From assembly GCF_039594555.1 (NCBI RefSeq), contig NZ_JBCNNF010000196.1:1-12712 (forward strand): 12,712 bases of DNA, in the 5' to 3' direction. Source of the stretch: Inquilinus sp039594555 (GTDB taxonomy: Bacteria > Pseudomonadota > Alphaproteobacteria > DSM-16000 > Inquilinaceae). Positions 7,047-12,712 of the stretch are shown piece after piece. The translations under genes were made by a program, and so were the position numbers. Below the pieces are notes generated by a model. It worked only from the letters and a program-made list of their open reading frames with translations, had not been told where the DNA came from and did no database searches. The first letter of the stretch is position 1. Every line of letters starts with the position of its first letter.

Positions 7047-8387
7047 TCAGACGTTCAGCAGCAGGTTCTCGCGCTCCCAGGAGCTGATGACGCGGTGATA
7101 GGCGTCGTACTCCTTGTTCTTCACCCACCACACCGCGTCGACCAGCTTCTCGCCCAGCACCTCACGCAGCGGACGCGAGGCGGAGAACTTGTTGAGGCTG
7201 TCATAGAGGTGGCGCGGCAGGGTGAAGGCCAGGCGCTTGGCCGAGCCCTCGACCGGGTTCGACGGCTGCATCTCGTTGACGATGCCGAGATAGCCGCAGG
7301 CCAGCGAGGCCGCGAACATCAGATAGGGGTTGCAGTCGGCGCCCGCCACCCGGTTCTCGACCCGCTTGGCCTGCGGCTCGTCGATCGGCACCCGGAAGCC
7401 GACCGTGCGGTTGTCCATGCCCCAATGGACGTTGATCGGCGCGTCGCTCTCCGGGTCCAGGCGGCGGTAGGAGTTCACGTTCGGCGCGAACAGTGGCATC
7501 GCTGCCGGGACGAATTTCTGCAAGCCCGCGATATAGGACAGGAACAGCTCGCTGTTCTCGCCCGTCTCGGTGGCGAACAGGTTCCGGCCGGTCTTGGCGT
7601 CGTTCACGCTCTGGTGCAGGTGCATGGCGCTGCCGGGCTCGTTCTGCAGCGGCTTGGCCATGAAGGTGGCGTAGACATCGTGGCGCATCGCCGTCTCGCG
7701 CACCGTGCGCTTGAAGATCAGCACCTGGTCGGCAAGCTCGAGCGGGTCGCCATGGTTGAAGTTGATCTCGATCTGCGCGGCGCCCGCCTCATGCGCCAGG
7801 GTGTCGACGTCGAGGCCCATCGCCTCGCAATGGTCGTAGATCTCCTCGAAGATCGGATCGAATTCGTTGACCGCGTCGATGCCGTAGGATTGGCGCCCCG
7901 TCTCCGGCCGGCCGGACCGGCCGATCGGCGGCTCCAGCGGATAGTCGGGGTCGATGTTCTTCTTGACCAGGTAGAATTCGAGCTCGGGCGCCACCAGCGG
8001 CTTCCAGCCCTTCTCCTGATACAGCTTCAGCACCCGCCGCAGCACATGGCGGCACGACAGCTCGCACGGGCTGCCGTCGACATACTCCGCGTCGCAGATC
8101 ACCTGCGCCGTCGGCTCCTCGTACCAGGGGACGATGCGGATCGTCTCGCGGTCCGGCACCATGTAGATGTCGATATCGGCGGCGTTGGTGACGTCGTCAT
8201 CGGGGTAGTCCCCGGTCACAGTCTGCATGAAGATCGATTCCGGGATCCGCATCCCGCGGGTCTTCAAGCCCTTGATGAACTTGTCGTCGGGCAGGATCTT
8301 GCCCCGGGCGATCCCGTTGATGTCCGGGACCAGGCACTCGACTTCGGTCACGCCATGGTCGTGAATGAAGTCCACGAGCTTCTGCAT
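7047..8387 (-). CDS. Glutamine synthetase-family ligase, PuuA-like (gamma-glutamylamine synthetase)
   Basis: 446 residues. Catalytic-barrel landmarks: E135 and E137 (APELEFYL), E200 and E207 (HEAGAAQIEINF), H256/H258 (GSAMHLHQS), NSYRR (305-309), DNRTVGFRVP (325-334) and NRVAGADCNPYL (346-357). These are the metal, ATP and glutamate sites of class I glutamine synthetases. Length and sequence style match the PuuA/GlnA3-like subgroup, which joins glutamate to an amine such as putrescine using ATP, rather than housekeeping GlnA. No NLYDLP-type adenylylation site is seen near the C-terminus (ISSWERENLLLNV). It leads a minus-strand run with the ureohydrolase, so it may act on the amine that enzyme frees. 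It diverges from a second GS-family gene across a 171-204 base shared control region. No good Shine-Dalgarno precedes the ATG at 8387 and no other in-frame start is better. Substrate inferred, not shown. Confidence 0.92.
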   Translation of the reverse strand: MQKLVDFIHDHGVTEVECLVPDINGIARGKILPDDKFIKGLKTRGMRIPESIFMQTVTGDYPDDDVTNAADIDIYMVPDRETIRIVPWYEEPTAQVICDAEYVDGSPCELSCRHVLRRVLKLYQEKGWKPLVAPELEFYLVKKNIDPDYPLEPPIGRSGRPETGRQSYGIDAVNEFDPIFEEIYDHCEAMGLDVDTLAHEAGAAQIEINFNHGDPLELADQVLIFKRTVRETAMRHDVYATFMAKPLQNEPGSAMHLHQSVNDAKTGRNLFATETGENSELFLSYIAGLQKFVPAAMPLFAPNVNSYRRLDPESDAPINVHWGMDNRTVGFRVPIDEPQAKRVENRVAGADCNPYLMFAASLACGYLGIVNEMQPSNPVEGSAKRLAFTLPRHLYDSLNKFSASRPLREVLGEKLVDAVWWVKNKEYDAYHRVISSWERENLLLNV

Positions 8388-8438
8388 AAAATCATGGTCA
8401 GCCCCTTTAGGCGGACCCCGCTTCTCGTTTCATCTGCG

Positions 8439-8489
8439 CCCCCACCATACCTGAGCCCCCCGGGGGGCTGGGAAGGGGGATGGTCGGGG
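8439..8489. promoter_or_regulatory. Large palindrome in the control region between divergent GS-family genes
   Basis: The centre is a perfect 16-bp palindrome AGCCCCCCGGGGGGCT (8454-8469). Flanking it, ACCAT (8444-8448) pairs with ATGGT (8480-8484), and the C-run 8439-8443 can pair with GGGG at 8486-8489. It may be an operator for a regulator of both genes, or a degenerate GC-rich dispersed repeat of the CCCC-ACC / GGT-GGGG kind often seen in alphaproteobacteria. It is the only strong structure between the two start codons. Confidence 0.5.
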
Positions 8490-8532
8490 ACCCCGACGGT
8501 TCGCAGGCATGGCCGCTGCGACTCGGCCCGGC

Positions 8533-8562
8533 TTGACACTTCCCGGCCGGCTGCGAGGATGA
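8533..8562 (+). promoter_or_regulatory. Possible promoter for the plus-strand GS-family gene
   Basis: A perfect TTGACA -35 box lies at 8533-8538. The expected -10 position about 18 bases later holds only GGATGA (8557-8562), a poor match, as is common in GC-rich alphaproteobacteria. If used, transcription would begin near 8569, downstream of the ATG at 8559, which favours translation from the ATG at 8592. Confidence 0.35.
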
Positions 8563-8591
8563 ACGCTTCGTGGCAACTATTGCGTGACCAA

Positions 8592-9962
8592 ATGCATGAA
8601 CGCACACCGAACGACATCGTAAGGAATTTCCGCGCGCAATTTCCTGACATCACGCACATCGACGCCCTGGTCTGCGACATGTGCGGCGTCCTGCGCGGCA
8701 AGAAGGTCCCGGTCGGGACACTGGACAAGATCTTCCGCGACGGCCTGACCTTCCCCGGCTCCCTCTTCGCCACCGACATCACCGGCGAAACGGTCGAGGA
8801 GACCGGCCTCGGCTTCGCCGATGGCGACGCGGACCGCGACTGCTTCCCCGTCCCGCACACCCTCGACCCGGTGCCGTGGCTGTCGCGCCCGACCGGCCAG
8901 GTGCTGCTGGCGATGCGGGATCTCGACGGCTCCCCCTTCTTCGCCGATCCGCGCACCGTCCTGGCCAATGTCGTCCAGCGCCTGCGCGACGACGGGCTGC
9001 ATCCGGTGGTGGCGGTGGAGCTTGAGTTCTATCTGGTCGACCGCAAGCGCGGCGAGGATGGCCGGCCGCGGCCCCCGGTGTCGCCGATCAGCGGCAAGCG
9101 CCAGGACACCACTCAGGTCTACGGCATCGACGAGCTGTATGACTTCAACGACCTGCTGCACGAGATCTACGACACCTGCGTCGCGCAGGGCATTCCGGTC
9201 GACAGCCTGGTCTCCGAATACGCACCGGGGCAGTACGAGATCAATCTGCGCCACGTCGCCGACCCGCTCGAGGCCTGCGACGACGCGGTGCTGTTCAAGC
9301 GGGTGGTCAAATCGGTGGCGGCCAAGCACGGGGTCGAGGCCACTTTCATGGCCAAGCCCTATCCCGACCAGGCCGGCAGCGGCTTCCACATCCATATGAG
9401 CATGCTGGACGCGGCCGGCGCCAGCCTGTTCGCGGCGGAGGATCCGCACGGCACGCCGATGCTGCGCCATGCCATCGGCGGTCTTGGCGCCACGATGGCG
9501 GAGGGCATGGCGGTGTTCGCCCAGAACCAGAACGCCTTCCGCCGGTTCCAGCCGAACTCCTACGTGCCCCATGCCCCGACCTGGGCTGCGAACAACCGCA
9601 GCGTGTCGCTGCGCATCCCGCCGGGCAAGCCGAAGGACCGCCGGGTCGAGCACCGCGTCGCCGGCGCCGACAGCAACCCTTATCTGGTGGTCGCGGCGGT
9701 GCTGGCCGGAGCGCATCACGGCATCAAACGGCAGATCGATCCAGGCCCGCCGATCCAGGGCAACGCCTATGACAAGATCGAGCCGACCTTGACCTCGTCC
9801 TGGATCGTGGCGCTGGAGCAGCTCGACGGCTCGGCCTTCTTCAACGAGTATTTCGGCCGCCGCTTCCTCGACATCTACCTGGCCCTGAAATGGGCCGAGC
9901 GGGACAAATTCTTCTCGCAGATCAGTCAGCTCGAATACGACTGGTATCTGAGCAAGGTCTGA
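8592..9962 (+). CDS. Second glutamine synthetase-family ligase (PuuA-like paralogue)
   Basis: 456 residues from the ATG at 8592. An earlier ATG at 8559 adds 11 residues; neither has a normal Shine-Dalgarno, but the TTGACA box at 8533 and the position of the conserved PNDIVRNFRAQFPDI opening favour the later one. Active-site landmarks: E143 and E145 (VELEFYL), E209 and E216 (SEYAPGQYEINL), H266/H268 (GSGFHIHMS), NNRSVSLRIP, and HRVAGADSNPYL (354-365). The motifs line up one-to-one with the divergent neighbour, but surrounding residues differ widely, so this is a distant paralogue and not a recent duplicate. The likely reaction is ATP-dependent gamma-glutamylation of an amine, the two enzymes perhaps differing in substrate. 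The open frame continues upstream to about 6771, but that part is the antisense shadow of the other genes. Two weak stem-loops follow the stop. Confidence 0.91.
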   Translation: MHERTPNDIVRNFRAQFPDITHIDALVCDMCGVLRGKKVPVGTLDKIFRDGLTFPGSLFATDITGETVEETGLGFADGDADRDCFPVPHTLDPVPWLSRPTGQVLLAMRDLDGSPFFADPRTVLANVVQRLRDDGLHPVVAVELEFYLVDRKRGEDGRPRPPVSPISGKRQDTTQVYGIDELYDFNDLLHEIYDTCVAQGIPVDSLVSEYAPGQYEINLRHVADPLEACDDAVLFKRVVKSVAAKHGVEATFMAKPYPDQAGSGFHIHMSMLDAAGASLFAAEDPHGTPMLRHAIGGLGATMAEGMAVFAQNQNAFRRFQPNSYVPHAPTWAANNRSVSLRIPPGKPKDRRVEHRVAGADSNPYLVVAAVLAGAHHGIKRQIDPGPPIQGNAYDKIEPTLTSSWIVALEQLDGSAFFNEYFGRRFLDIYLALKWAERDKFFSQISQLEYDWYLSKV

Positions 9963-9972
9963 CACTCATCGG

Positions 9973-9994
9973 GCCCCATCCTTCATGGCGGGGC
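9973..9994 (+). terminator. Weak hairpin after the second GS-family gene
   Basis: GCCCC (9973-9977) can pair with GGGGC (9990-9994), and CCAT/ATGG (9976-9979 and 9985-9988) offers an alternative inner stem. It starts 11 bases after the stop codon. No U-tract follows, so termination is possible but unproven. Confidence 0.3.
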
Positions 9995-10030
9995 AGGCCG
10001 TGAGTGAAATCGGCAACTAGTGGTATAGGA

Positions 10031-10069
10031 ACTGCAACTCCAGCACCATGGACGTTCTGGAGTTGCAGT
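10031..10069. repeat. Perfect 13-bp inverted repeat at the edge of the low-GC patch
   Basis: ACTGCAACTCCAG (10031-10043) and CTGGAGTTGCAGT (10057-10069) are exact complements around a 13-base spacer. It lies between the 3' ends of the GS-family gene (plus) and the methyltransferase (minus), so it may be a bidirectional terminator. Position and lower GC also fit a boundary of acquired DNA, but no matching copy is seen at the other side. Confidence 0.6.
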
Positions 10070-10118
10070 CTCAGAATCTCATATTGGCGAAAATCACCAG
10101 CCCCGGCCAATGCCGCCA

Positions 10119-11018
10119 TCACGCGTTTTCGACCGCTCCGTTTTTGACGGCGCGCATGCTGTAGGTGAATGTGCGCAGCTCGGCAGCTCCGTATAGGGCA
10201 GAAAGGTTATCCGATGGCACGTTGTTGATCATGATCCGATGCTCGGCCGTGACTGAGAAGCCGGCTTCTTGCGCGAACCACCTGACCTGCGAGGATGTTA
10301 GCCGGTTGAGTTCATCGCGAAACCATATCTCGGGAAATGTACGACTATAATCGTTGCCATAGATAAGATGCGCCCATGGCTGGCTGCGTCTGAAGTAGTT
10401 GCAATCATCGCACCGTAGAGGATTGCGGGTGGCCTCGGACTCGGCGGACCATTGGTAAGCGCTGAGCGATCCCCTGTGGGCAGCCGAAGCCCCACATTTC
10501 TCCGGCATCTCCCAGCAACGCACGCCCTGCGGCTTGATTGACCAGGACGGTTCGTCCAGGAAGAGCAACTGGTGGTCATGATGACCGACTGGATGCTGGT
10601 AACAATCGTGGTGCACGAAAATCTCGGTCCCCGGGCGCAGACACCGTGCCAACGACCGAAAAAGGCCCCGCAAATCAGACACATGCTCCGTCATTAGATG
10701 CATGAATACGATATCGACCGACTTGATCAGGTCAGCACCGAATGCTTCGGCAGCATGGTCGATGTCACATTGTCTGAACTCGATATGCTGGCGTAGTTCG
10801 GGGCTGACAATGTTCTGGAGGTCGCTCGCCAGAACTGAGCGGGCTCCCATACCATGAAATGCCCCCGAGAATATGCCGTCACCGCATCCCAGGTCCCAGA
10901 CAACCAAGCCCAATGGATGTGGCATTAATGCTTGCCTTACAAATCCGGTGATCACCCCCTGCATTGGGTGATACCGGTCGCCATACGCATCGCGCATCAT
11001 TCCCCCCGTGTTGCGCAT
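10119..11018 (-). CDS. Class I SAM-dependent methyltransferase with two cysteine pairs, probably acquired
   Basis: 299 residues from the outermost ATG. ATGs at 11000 and 10997 are also likely starts (the latter has GGGGGGA 3 bases before it) and would remove 6-7 residues. Motif I WDLGCGDGIFSG (41-52) binds SAM; SDLQN (65-69) is the acidic loop; DIVFMHLMTEHVSD (102-115) and LRPGTEIFVHHDCY (127-140) are motifs II and III. The second half is unlike generic methyltransferases: a histidine-rich run (HHDCYQHPVGHHDHQ, 136-150), C168/C175, and CDDC (203-206), which together could bind a metal. The substrate is unknown; a small molecule, glycan or peptide are all possible. Base composition is clearly lower in GC than the neighbours (by hand 31/60 at 10201-10260 and 39/60 at 10501-10560), with more A/T in third positions, which suggests transfer. 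It stands alone: no sugar, peptide-synthesis or modification gene is nearby. Confidence 0.85.
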   Translation of the reverse strand: MRNTGGMMRDAYGDRYHPMQGVITGFVRQALMPHPLGLVVWDLGCGDGIFSGAFHGMGARSVLASDLQNIVSPELRQHIEFRQCDIDHAAEAFGADLIKSVDIVFMHLMTEHVSDLRGLFRSLARCLRPGTEIFVHHDCYQHPVGHHDHQLLFLDEPSWSIKPQGVRCWEMPEKCGASAAHRGSLSAYQWSAESEATRNPLRCDDCNYFRRSQPWAHLIYGNDYSRTFPEIWFRDELNRLTSSQVRWFAQEAGFSVTAEHRIMINNVPSDNLSALYGAAELRTFTYSMRAVKNGAVENA

Positions 11019-11254
11019 TGCTCGGGCAGAACATGCGGTTGACGCGCATTCTGCGTCAACAAATACCCTTGCGAACCCTGCAGGAACGAATGTCGCGAGC
11101 GTGCGTTAGCCGAGCAACCGCATGCAAGACCACCGGGTTGCTATGGGCGGAGCACAGAGGGCAAGGGAGGTCGGGAAGTGAAGAATCGGGCCTGTGTCCG
11201 GCGCTCCAGCATACCCCGGATTGGCGTGAGTCCGGCCCCGGGCTTCCCAGTTCC
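11019..11254. other. Gene-free stretch with inverted repeats, upstream of the methyltransferase
   Basis: No convincing gene is seen in these 236 bases. Two perfect inverted repeats are present: GTTGACGC/GCGTCAAC (11038-11045 and 11053-11060, 7-base loop) and CATGCGGTTG/CAACCGCATG (11032-11041 and 11115-11124). They share bases, so they are alternative structures. The first lies about 20 bases upstream of the outermost methyltransferase ATG and could be an operator. The remainder (11130-11254) shows no recognised signal. Confidence 0.45.
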
Positions 11255-11761
11255 TTATGAGCGGGCAGCGCTCGACGAGGCCGTCACCTGACGCTGCCGC
11301 TTGGCCGTAGCCCTCCGCTCGGGCACGTAGATGTCCAGCAGCTCCTCGAGCCGCTCCTCGTTGCCGGCGGTCATCTCCGCCCGGGTGGCGAAGGCCAGTT
11401 CGCGCGCATCATGCTCGCCCAGCTGGGCCACCGAATATTTCTTCTGCCGGCGCACGCCATCCTGGGTCCAATAGGCGGTCCAGAAGGCCGAATTCCCGCC
11501 GGGGCGAACATAACGTGCGACGCCCGGGACGCCGTGCGGCGTGTTGCGGCGCGGCAGCAACCGGGTCCGCAGCGACCGGATCTCCTGATGCTCCAGCAGA
11601 TGCGCCAGTGCAAAGGCTTCGGCAGCGGCCTTCGCCTTGTCCGAAGAGCCGCCATGAGCAAGATCGGAAAAGAATTTGCGCGTGTGCTTTCCAGCCACCG
11701 AATATCGCACGAGCCAACCGAGCATTCGCTTGGCGGGATTGTCAATTCGGCTGACGCGCAT
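11255..11761 (-). CDS. Small protein with two AP2-like DNA-binding repeats
   Basis: 168 residues from the ATG at 11761. That start is chosen over the ATG at 11773 because GGAG lies 6 bases upstream of it. Residues 3-55 (VSRIDNPAKRMLGWLVRYSV, then KFFSDLAHGG and an alanine-rich helix) match the bacterial AP2-domain pattern of RxxRID, GWxVR and KFFSD-xxHGG-xxxALxAA. Residues 80-130 (GVARYVRPGGNSAFWTAYWT, then RRQKKYSV and HDARELAFATRAEM) look like a second, diverged copy: three short strands and one helix. A basic tail (RRATAKRQRQ) follows. AP2 folds bind the DNA major groove and in bacteria often come with homing endonucleases or recombinases, but no nuclease or integrase domain is here, so it may be a stand-alone DNA-binding protein or a leftover from a mobile element. 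It sits next to the low-GC patch. Domain assignment is by pattern recall. Confidence 0.72.
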   Translation of the reverse strand: MRVSRIDNPAKRMLGWLVRYSVAGKHTRKFFSDLAHGGSSDKAKAAAEAFALAHLLEHQEIRSLRTRLLPRRNTPHGVPGVARYVRPGGNSAFWTAYWTQDGVRRQKKYSVAQLGEHDARELAFATRAEMTAGNEERLEELLDIYVPERRATAKRQRQVTASSSAARS

Positions 11762-11818
11762 CGAGGTCTCCATGTTGCTGATCCGATACTGGCACAGGGT
11801 GGCGTCCCATGGCAGTCA

Positions 11819-11847
11819 TTGTGAGGCACATGAAGCATTTGTATGAA
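11819..11847 (+). promoter_or_regulatory. Possible promoter for the DUF1272 gene
   Basis: TTGTGA (11819-11824) and TATGAA (11842-11847) are separated by 17 bases, each matching 4 of 6 consensus positions. They lie about 90 bases before the ATG at 11938 in a locally AT-richer stretch. Weak evidence. Confidence 0.3.
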
Positions 11848-11937
11848 TTCCTCACCGGCGACGCGGTGCGTGGTCGCGGAGACGAAAATCGGCACTGCGG
11901 TCCGGTCAAGGAAGGATCGCTGGACCTGGAGGATTCG

Positions 11938-12189
11938 ATGCTTGAGCTGCGCCCGAACTGCGAATGCTGCGATAAGGACCTGCCGCCCGACTCGCGGGAC
12001 GCGCTGATCTGCAGCTTCGAATGCACCTTCTGCACCGACTGCGCCGGGACGGTGCTGGGCGGCCGGTGCCCGAATTGCGGCGGCGGCTTCACGCCCCGCC
12101 CGATCCGCCCGGCGGCGGCGCTGGCCCGGCACCCGGCCTCGACCGTCCGCGTGCTCAAGCCCGAGGGGTGCCAGCCGCCGGCCGACTGA
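11938..12189 (+). CDS. DUF1272 cysteine-rich zinc-ribbon-like protein
   Basis: 83 residues. The ATG at 11938 has GGAGG (11928-11932) 5 bases upstream, and the protein then begins MLELRPNCECCDKDLPPDS, the standard DUF1272 opening; the longer frame from 11809 is rejected. Cysteines come as CxCC (8, 10, 11), one at 25, CTFC (29, 32), C35 and CPNC (44, 47), an arrangement typical of paired zinc-binding knuckles. The C-terminal PASTVRVLKPEGC is also a family trait. The function of DUF1272 is unknown; small size and no membrane segment suggest a cytosolic protein. It is divergent from the AP2-like gene and is followed, about 80 bases on, by a Zur-box-like site. A link to zinc is tempting but is only inference. 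Confidence 0.88.
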   Translation: MLELRPNCECCDKDLPPDSRDALICSFECTFCTDCAGTVLGGRCPNCGGGFTPRPIRPAAALARHPASTVRVLKPEGCQPPAD

Positions 12190-12264
12190 GCCCGGCACCG
12201 ATTTCCAGGAGCTGCGGCAACAGCGATCACCATAGGGTCAACGGAGGGCTTGCGTTCGGGATTT

Positions 12265-12285
12265 AACTGTTATGATATAACATTT
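12265..12285. promoter_or_regulatory. Zur-box-like operator overlapping a -10 element
   Basis: TGTTAT (12268-12273), GAT, ATAACA (12277-12282) is a perfect 15-bp palindrome with A/T pairing extending outward at 12265-12266 and 12284-12285. It closely fits the recalled Zur consensus AATGTTATAnTATAACATT. TATGAT (12271-12276) within it is a 5/6 match to a -10 box, with TTGCGT (12250-12255) as a possible -35 at a short 15-base spacing. Bound Zur would therefore block the promoter when zinc is plentiful. The COG0523 GTPase downstream is a classic Zur target, which strengthens the call. Confidence 0.75.
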
Positions 12286-12305
12286 TAATTTACCGGATGA
12301 AAGCC

Positions 12306-12590
12306 ATGCCAGACCAGCCCTCCAGCACATTCGAGCAGATCGCCCCCGGCATCCACACCCCGGCCGGCTTCACCCGCGCGACCGGCGAGATCCGGCGCCT
12401 GTTGGCCGAGTTCGAAGCCGTCGGCCTGTCCCCGGCCGCGCTGTCTTCGGCGCTGCTGACCGAGGCCATGCCGCGGCTGGTGGCCGTGCACGGCTCCGCG
12501 CGCTGCGCCGAGCTGCTGGGATCGCTGGCGCTCGGGCTGCGGCTGGACGAGATCGCGGCCGCGCCCGCCCGGCGCCGCTGGGTGTCGTGA
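12306..12590 (+). CDS. Unrecognised small protein, first gene of the putative Zur operon
   Basis: 94 residues from the ATG at 12306 (GGA 8 bases upstream); an ATG at 12297 would add three residues and has no Shine-Dalgarno. I do not recognise the family. It is predicted soluble and largely helical: FEQIAPGIHTPAGFTRATGEIRR at the N-terminus, a run LLAEFEAVGLSPAALSSALLTEAMPRLVAVHG, then CAELLGSLALGLRLDEIAA and a basic end. It has one cysteine (about residue 66) and two histidines (about 17 and 62), so no obvious zinc site. The stop is 2 bases before the start of the COG0523 GTPase, so the two are almost certainly cotranscribed and share the Zur-like promoter. A role with the GTPase in zinc supply is inferred from position only. 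Confidence 0.75.
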   Translation: MPDQPSSTFEQIAPGIHTPAGFTRATGEIRRLLAEFEAVGLSPAALSSALLTEAMPRLVAVHGSARCAELLGSLALGLRLDEIAAAPARRRWVS

Positions 12591-12592
12591 CC

Positions 12593-12712
12593 ATGCGGCC
12601 CGACGCCCGCCTACCCGTCACCGTCCTCTCAGGCTTCCTCGGCGCCGGCAAGACGACGCTGCTGAACCACGTCCTGCGCAACCGGGAAGGCCGCCGGGTC
12701 GCGGTCATCGTC
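12593..12712 (+). CDS. COG0523 (CobW/P47K-type) GTPase, N-terminal fragment cut by window end
   Basis: The first 40 codons are visible. After MRPDARLPVTVLSGF comes the Walker A / G1 loop GFLGAGKTTLLNHVLRN (residues 14-30), diagnostic of the COG0523 family together with the VTVLSGFLGAGKTT context. These SIMIBI-class GTPases are metallochaperones or insertases, for cobalt (CobW), nickel-like roles, or zinc (ZigA, YciC, ZNG1). The Zur-box-like site ahead of the operon points to the zinc branch. The CxCC metal motif, which would sit downstream of the Walker A in this family, lies outside the window, so the subgroup cannot be confirmed. The start follows the upstream stop by 2 bases; no strong Shine-Dalgarno is seen, consistent with coupled translation. 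Confidence 0.9.
   Translation, partial: MRPDARLPVTVLSGFLGAGKTTLLNHVLRNREGRRVAVIV

Noticed and set aside
6771..8558. Very long upstream extension of the plus-strand GS frame (over 1,000 codons in total).
   Set aside because: It runs antisense through the real ureohydrolase and first GS-family genes, shows no domain, and the GS family starts near 8592; it is a by-product of high GC.
8571..8583. TGGCAACTATTGC as a sigma-54 -24/-12 promoter for the GS-family gene.
   Set aside because: The GG and GC elements are 10 bases apart rather than the required 12, and the site lies too close to the start codon.
8577..9965. Long minus-strand frame opposite the second GS-family gene.
   Set aside because: Composition is the reverse image of the GS codons and no motif is present, while the plus strand has all GS active-site motifs.
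9922..10122. 66-codon minus-strand frame behind the methyltransferase.
   Set aside because: It overlaps the end of the GS-family gene and the inverted repeats, with no ribosome-binding site or recognised feature.
11105..11111. GTTAGCC as an integron attC/attI core site.
   Set aside because: It does not fit the GTTRRRY core, no partner core lies at the needed distance, and no integrase is present.
9963..11254. The low-GC patch as an insertion sequence or transposon.
   Set aside because: No transposase, no terminal inverted repeats matching at both ends, and no target duplication could be found.
10964..11260. 98-codon plus-strand frame.
   Set aside because: It overlaps the 5' end of the methyltransferase and its control region and has no domain or good start signal.
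11809..11937. N-terminal extension of the DUF1272 protein from an ATG at 11809.
   Set aside because: GGAGG at 11928-11932 sits correctly before the ATG at 11938 and the family begins there; the extra 43 residues resemble no known domain.

Overview
The window is 12.7 kb of very GC-rich DNA (roughly 70% over most of its length, with G/C-heavy third codon positions). Gene content, codon use and the dispersed palindromic repeat at 2138-2224 suggest a free-living or soil-type alphaproteobacterium, possibly Rhodospirillales-like. That placement is an inference from style; there is no rRNA or other marker to fix it.

Layout. (1) 1-2089, plus strand: the C-terminal half of an RND (HAE1-type) efflux pump, cut by the window edge, then a cytochrome b561 gene coupled by an ATGA overlap. 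(2) 2138-2224: a long imperfect inverted repeat between converging genes. (3) 2239-3492, minus: an actin/Hsp70-fold ATPase of the YegD type, without a substrate-binding domain. (4) 3636-4856, plus: a LuxR-type HTH regulator, ending 7 bases from the end of a converging flavin-dependent luciferase-like oxidoreductase (4864-5877, minus); a small palindrome contains both stop codons. (5) 6023-9962: a nitrogen or amine module. A glutamine-synthetase-family ligase and a ureohydrolase of the agmatinase/guanidino-acid hydrolase family lie on the minus strand, and a second GS-family ligase is transcribed divergently. Together they could release urea from a guanidino compound and gamma-glutamylate the amine produced. 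No oxidase, dehydrogenase or gamma-glutamyl hydrolase is present to complete a Puu-type route. (6) 9963-11254: a patch of visibly lower GC holding one SAM-dependent methyltransferase with two cysteine pairs, bordered by inverted repeats; probably acquired. (7) 11255-12189: a small protein with two AP2-like DNA-binding repeats (minus) and a DUF1272 cysteine-rich protein (plus), divergent. (8) 12261-12712: an AT-rich promoter with a Zur-box-like palindrome, a short unrecognised gene, and the first 40 codons of a COG0523 (CobW-type) GTPase, which looks like a zinc-starvation operon running off the window.

The most interesting items are the Zur-type operator with its small unknown gene ahead of the COG0523 GTPase, the tandem AP2-like protein, the low-GC methyltransferase patch, and the ureohydrolase with divergent GS paralogues, whose real substrate is open. 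No complete novel multi-gene defence or mobile system is visible. No tRNA, rRNA, CRISPR array, transposase or integrase was seen. No gene-free stretch exceeds 300 bases.
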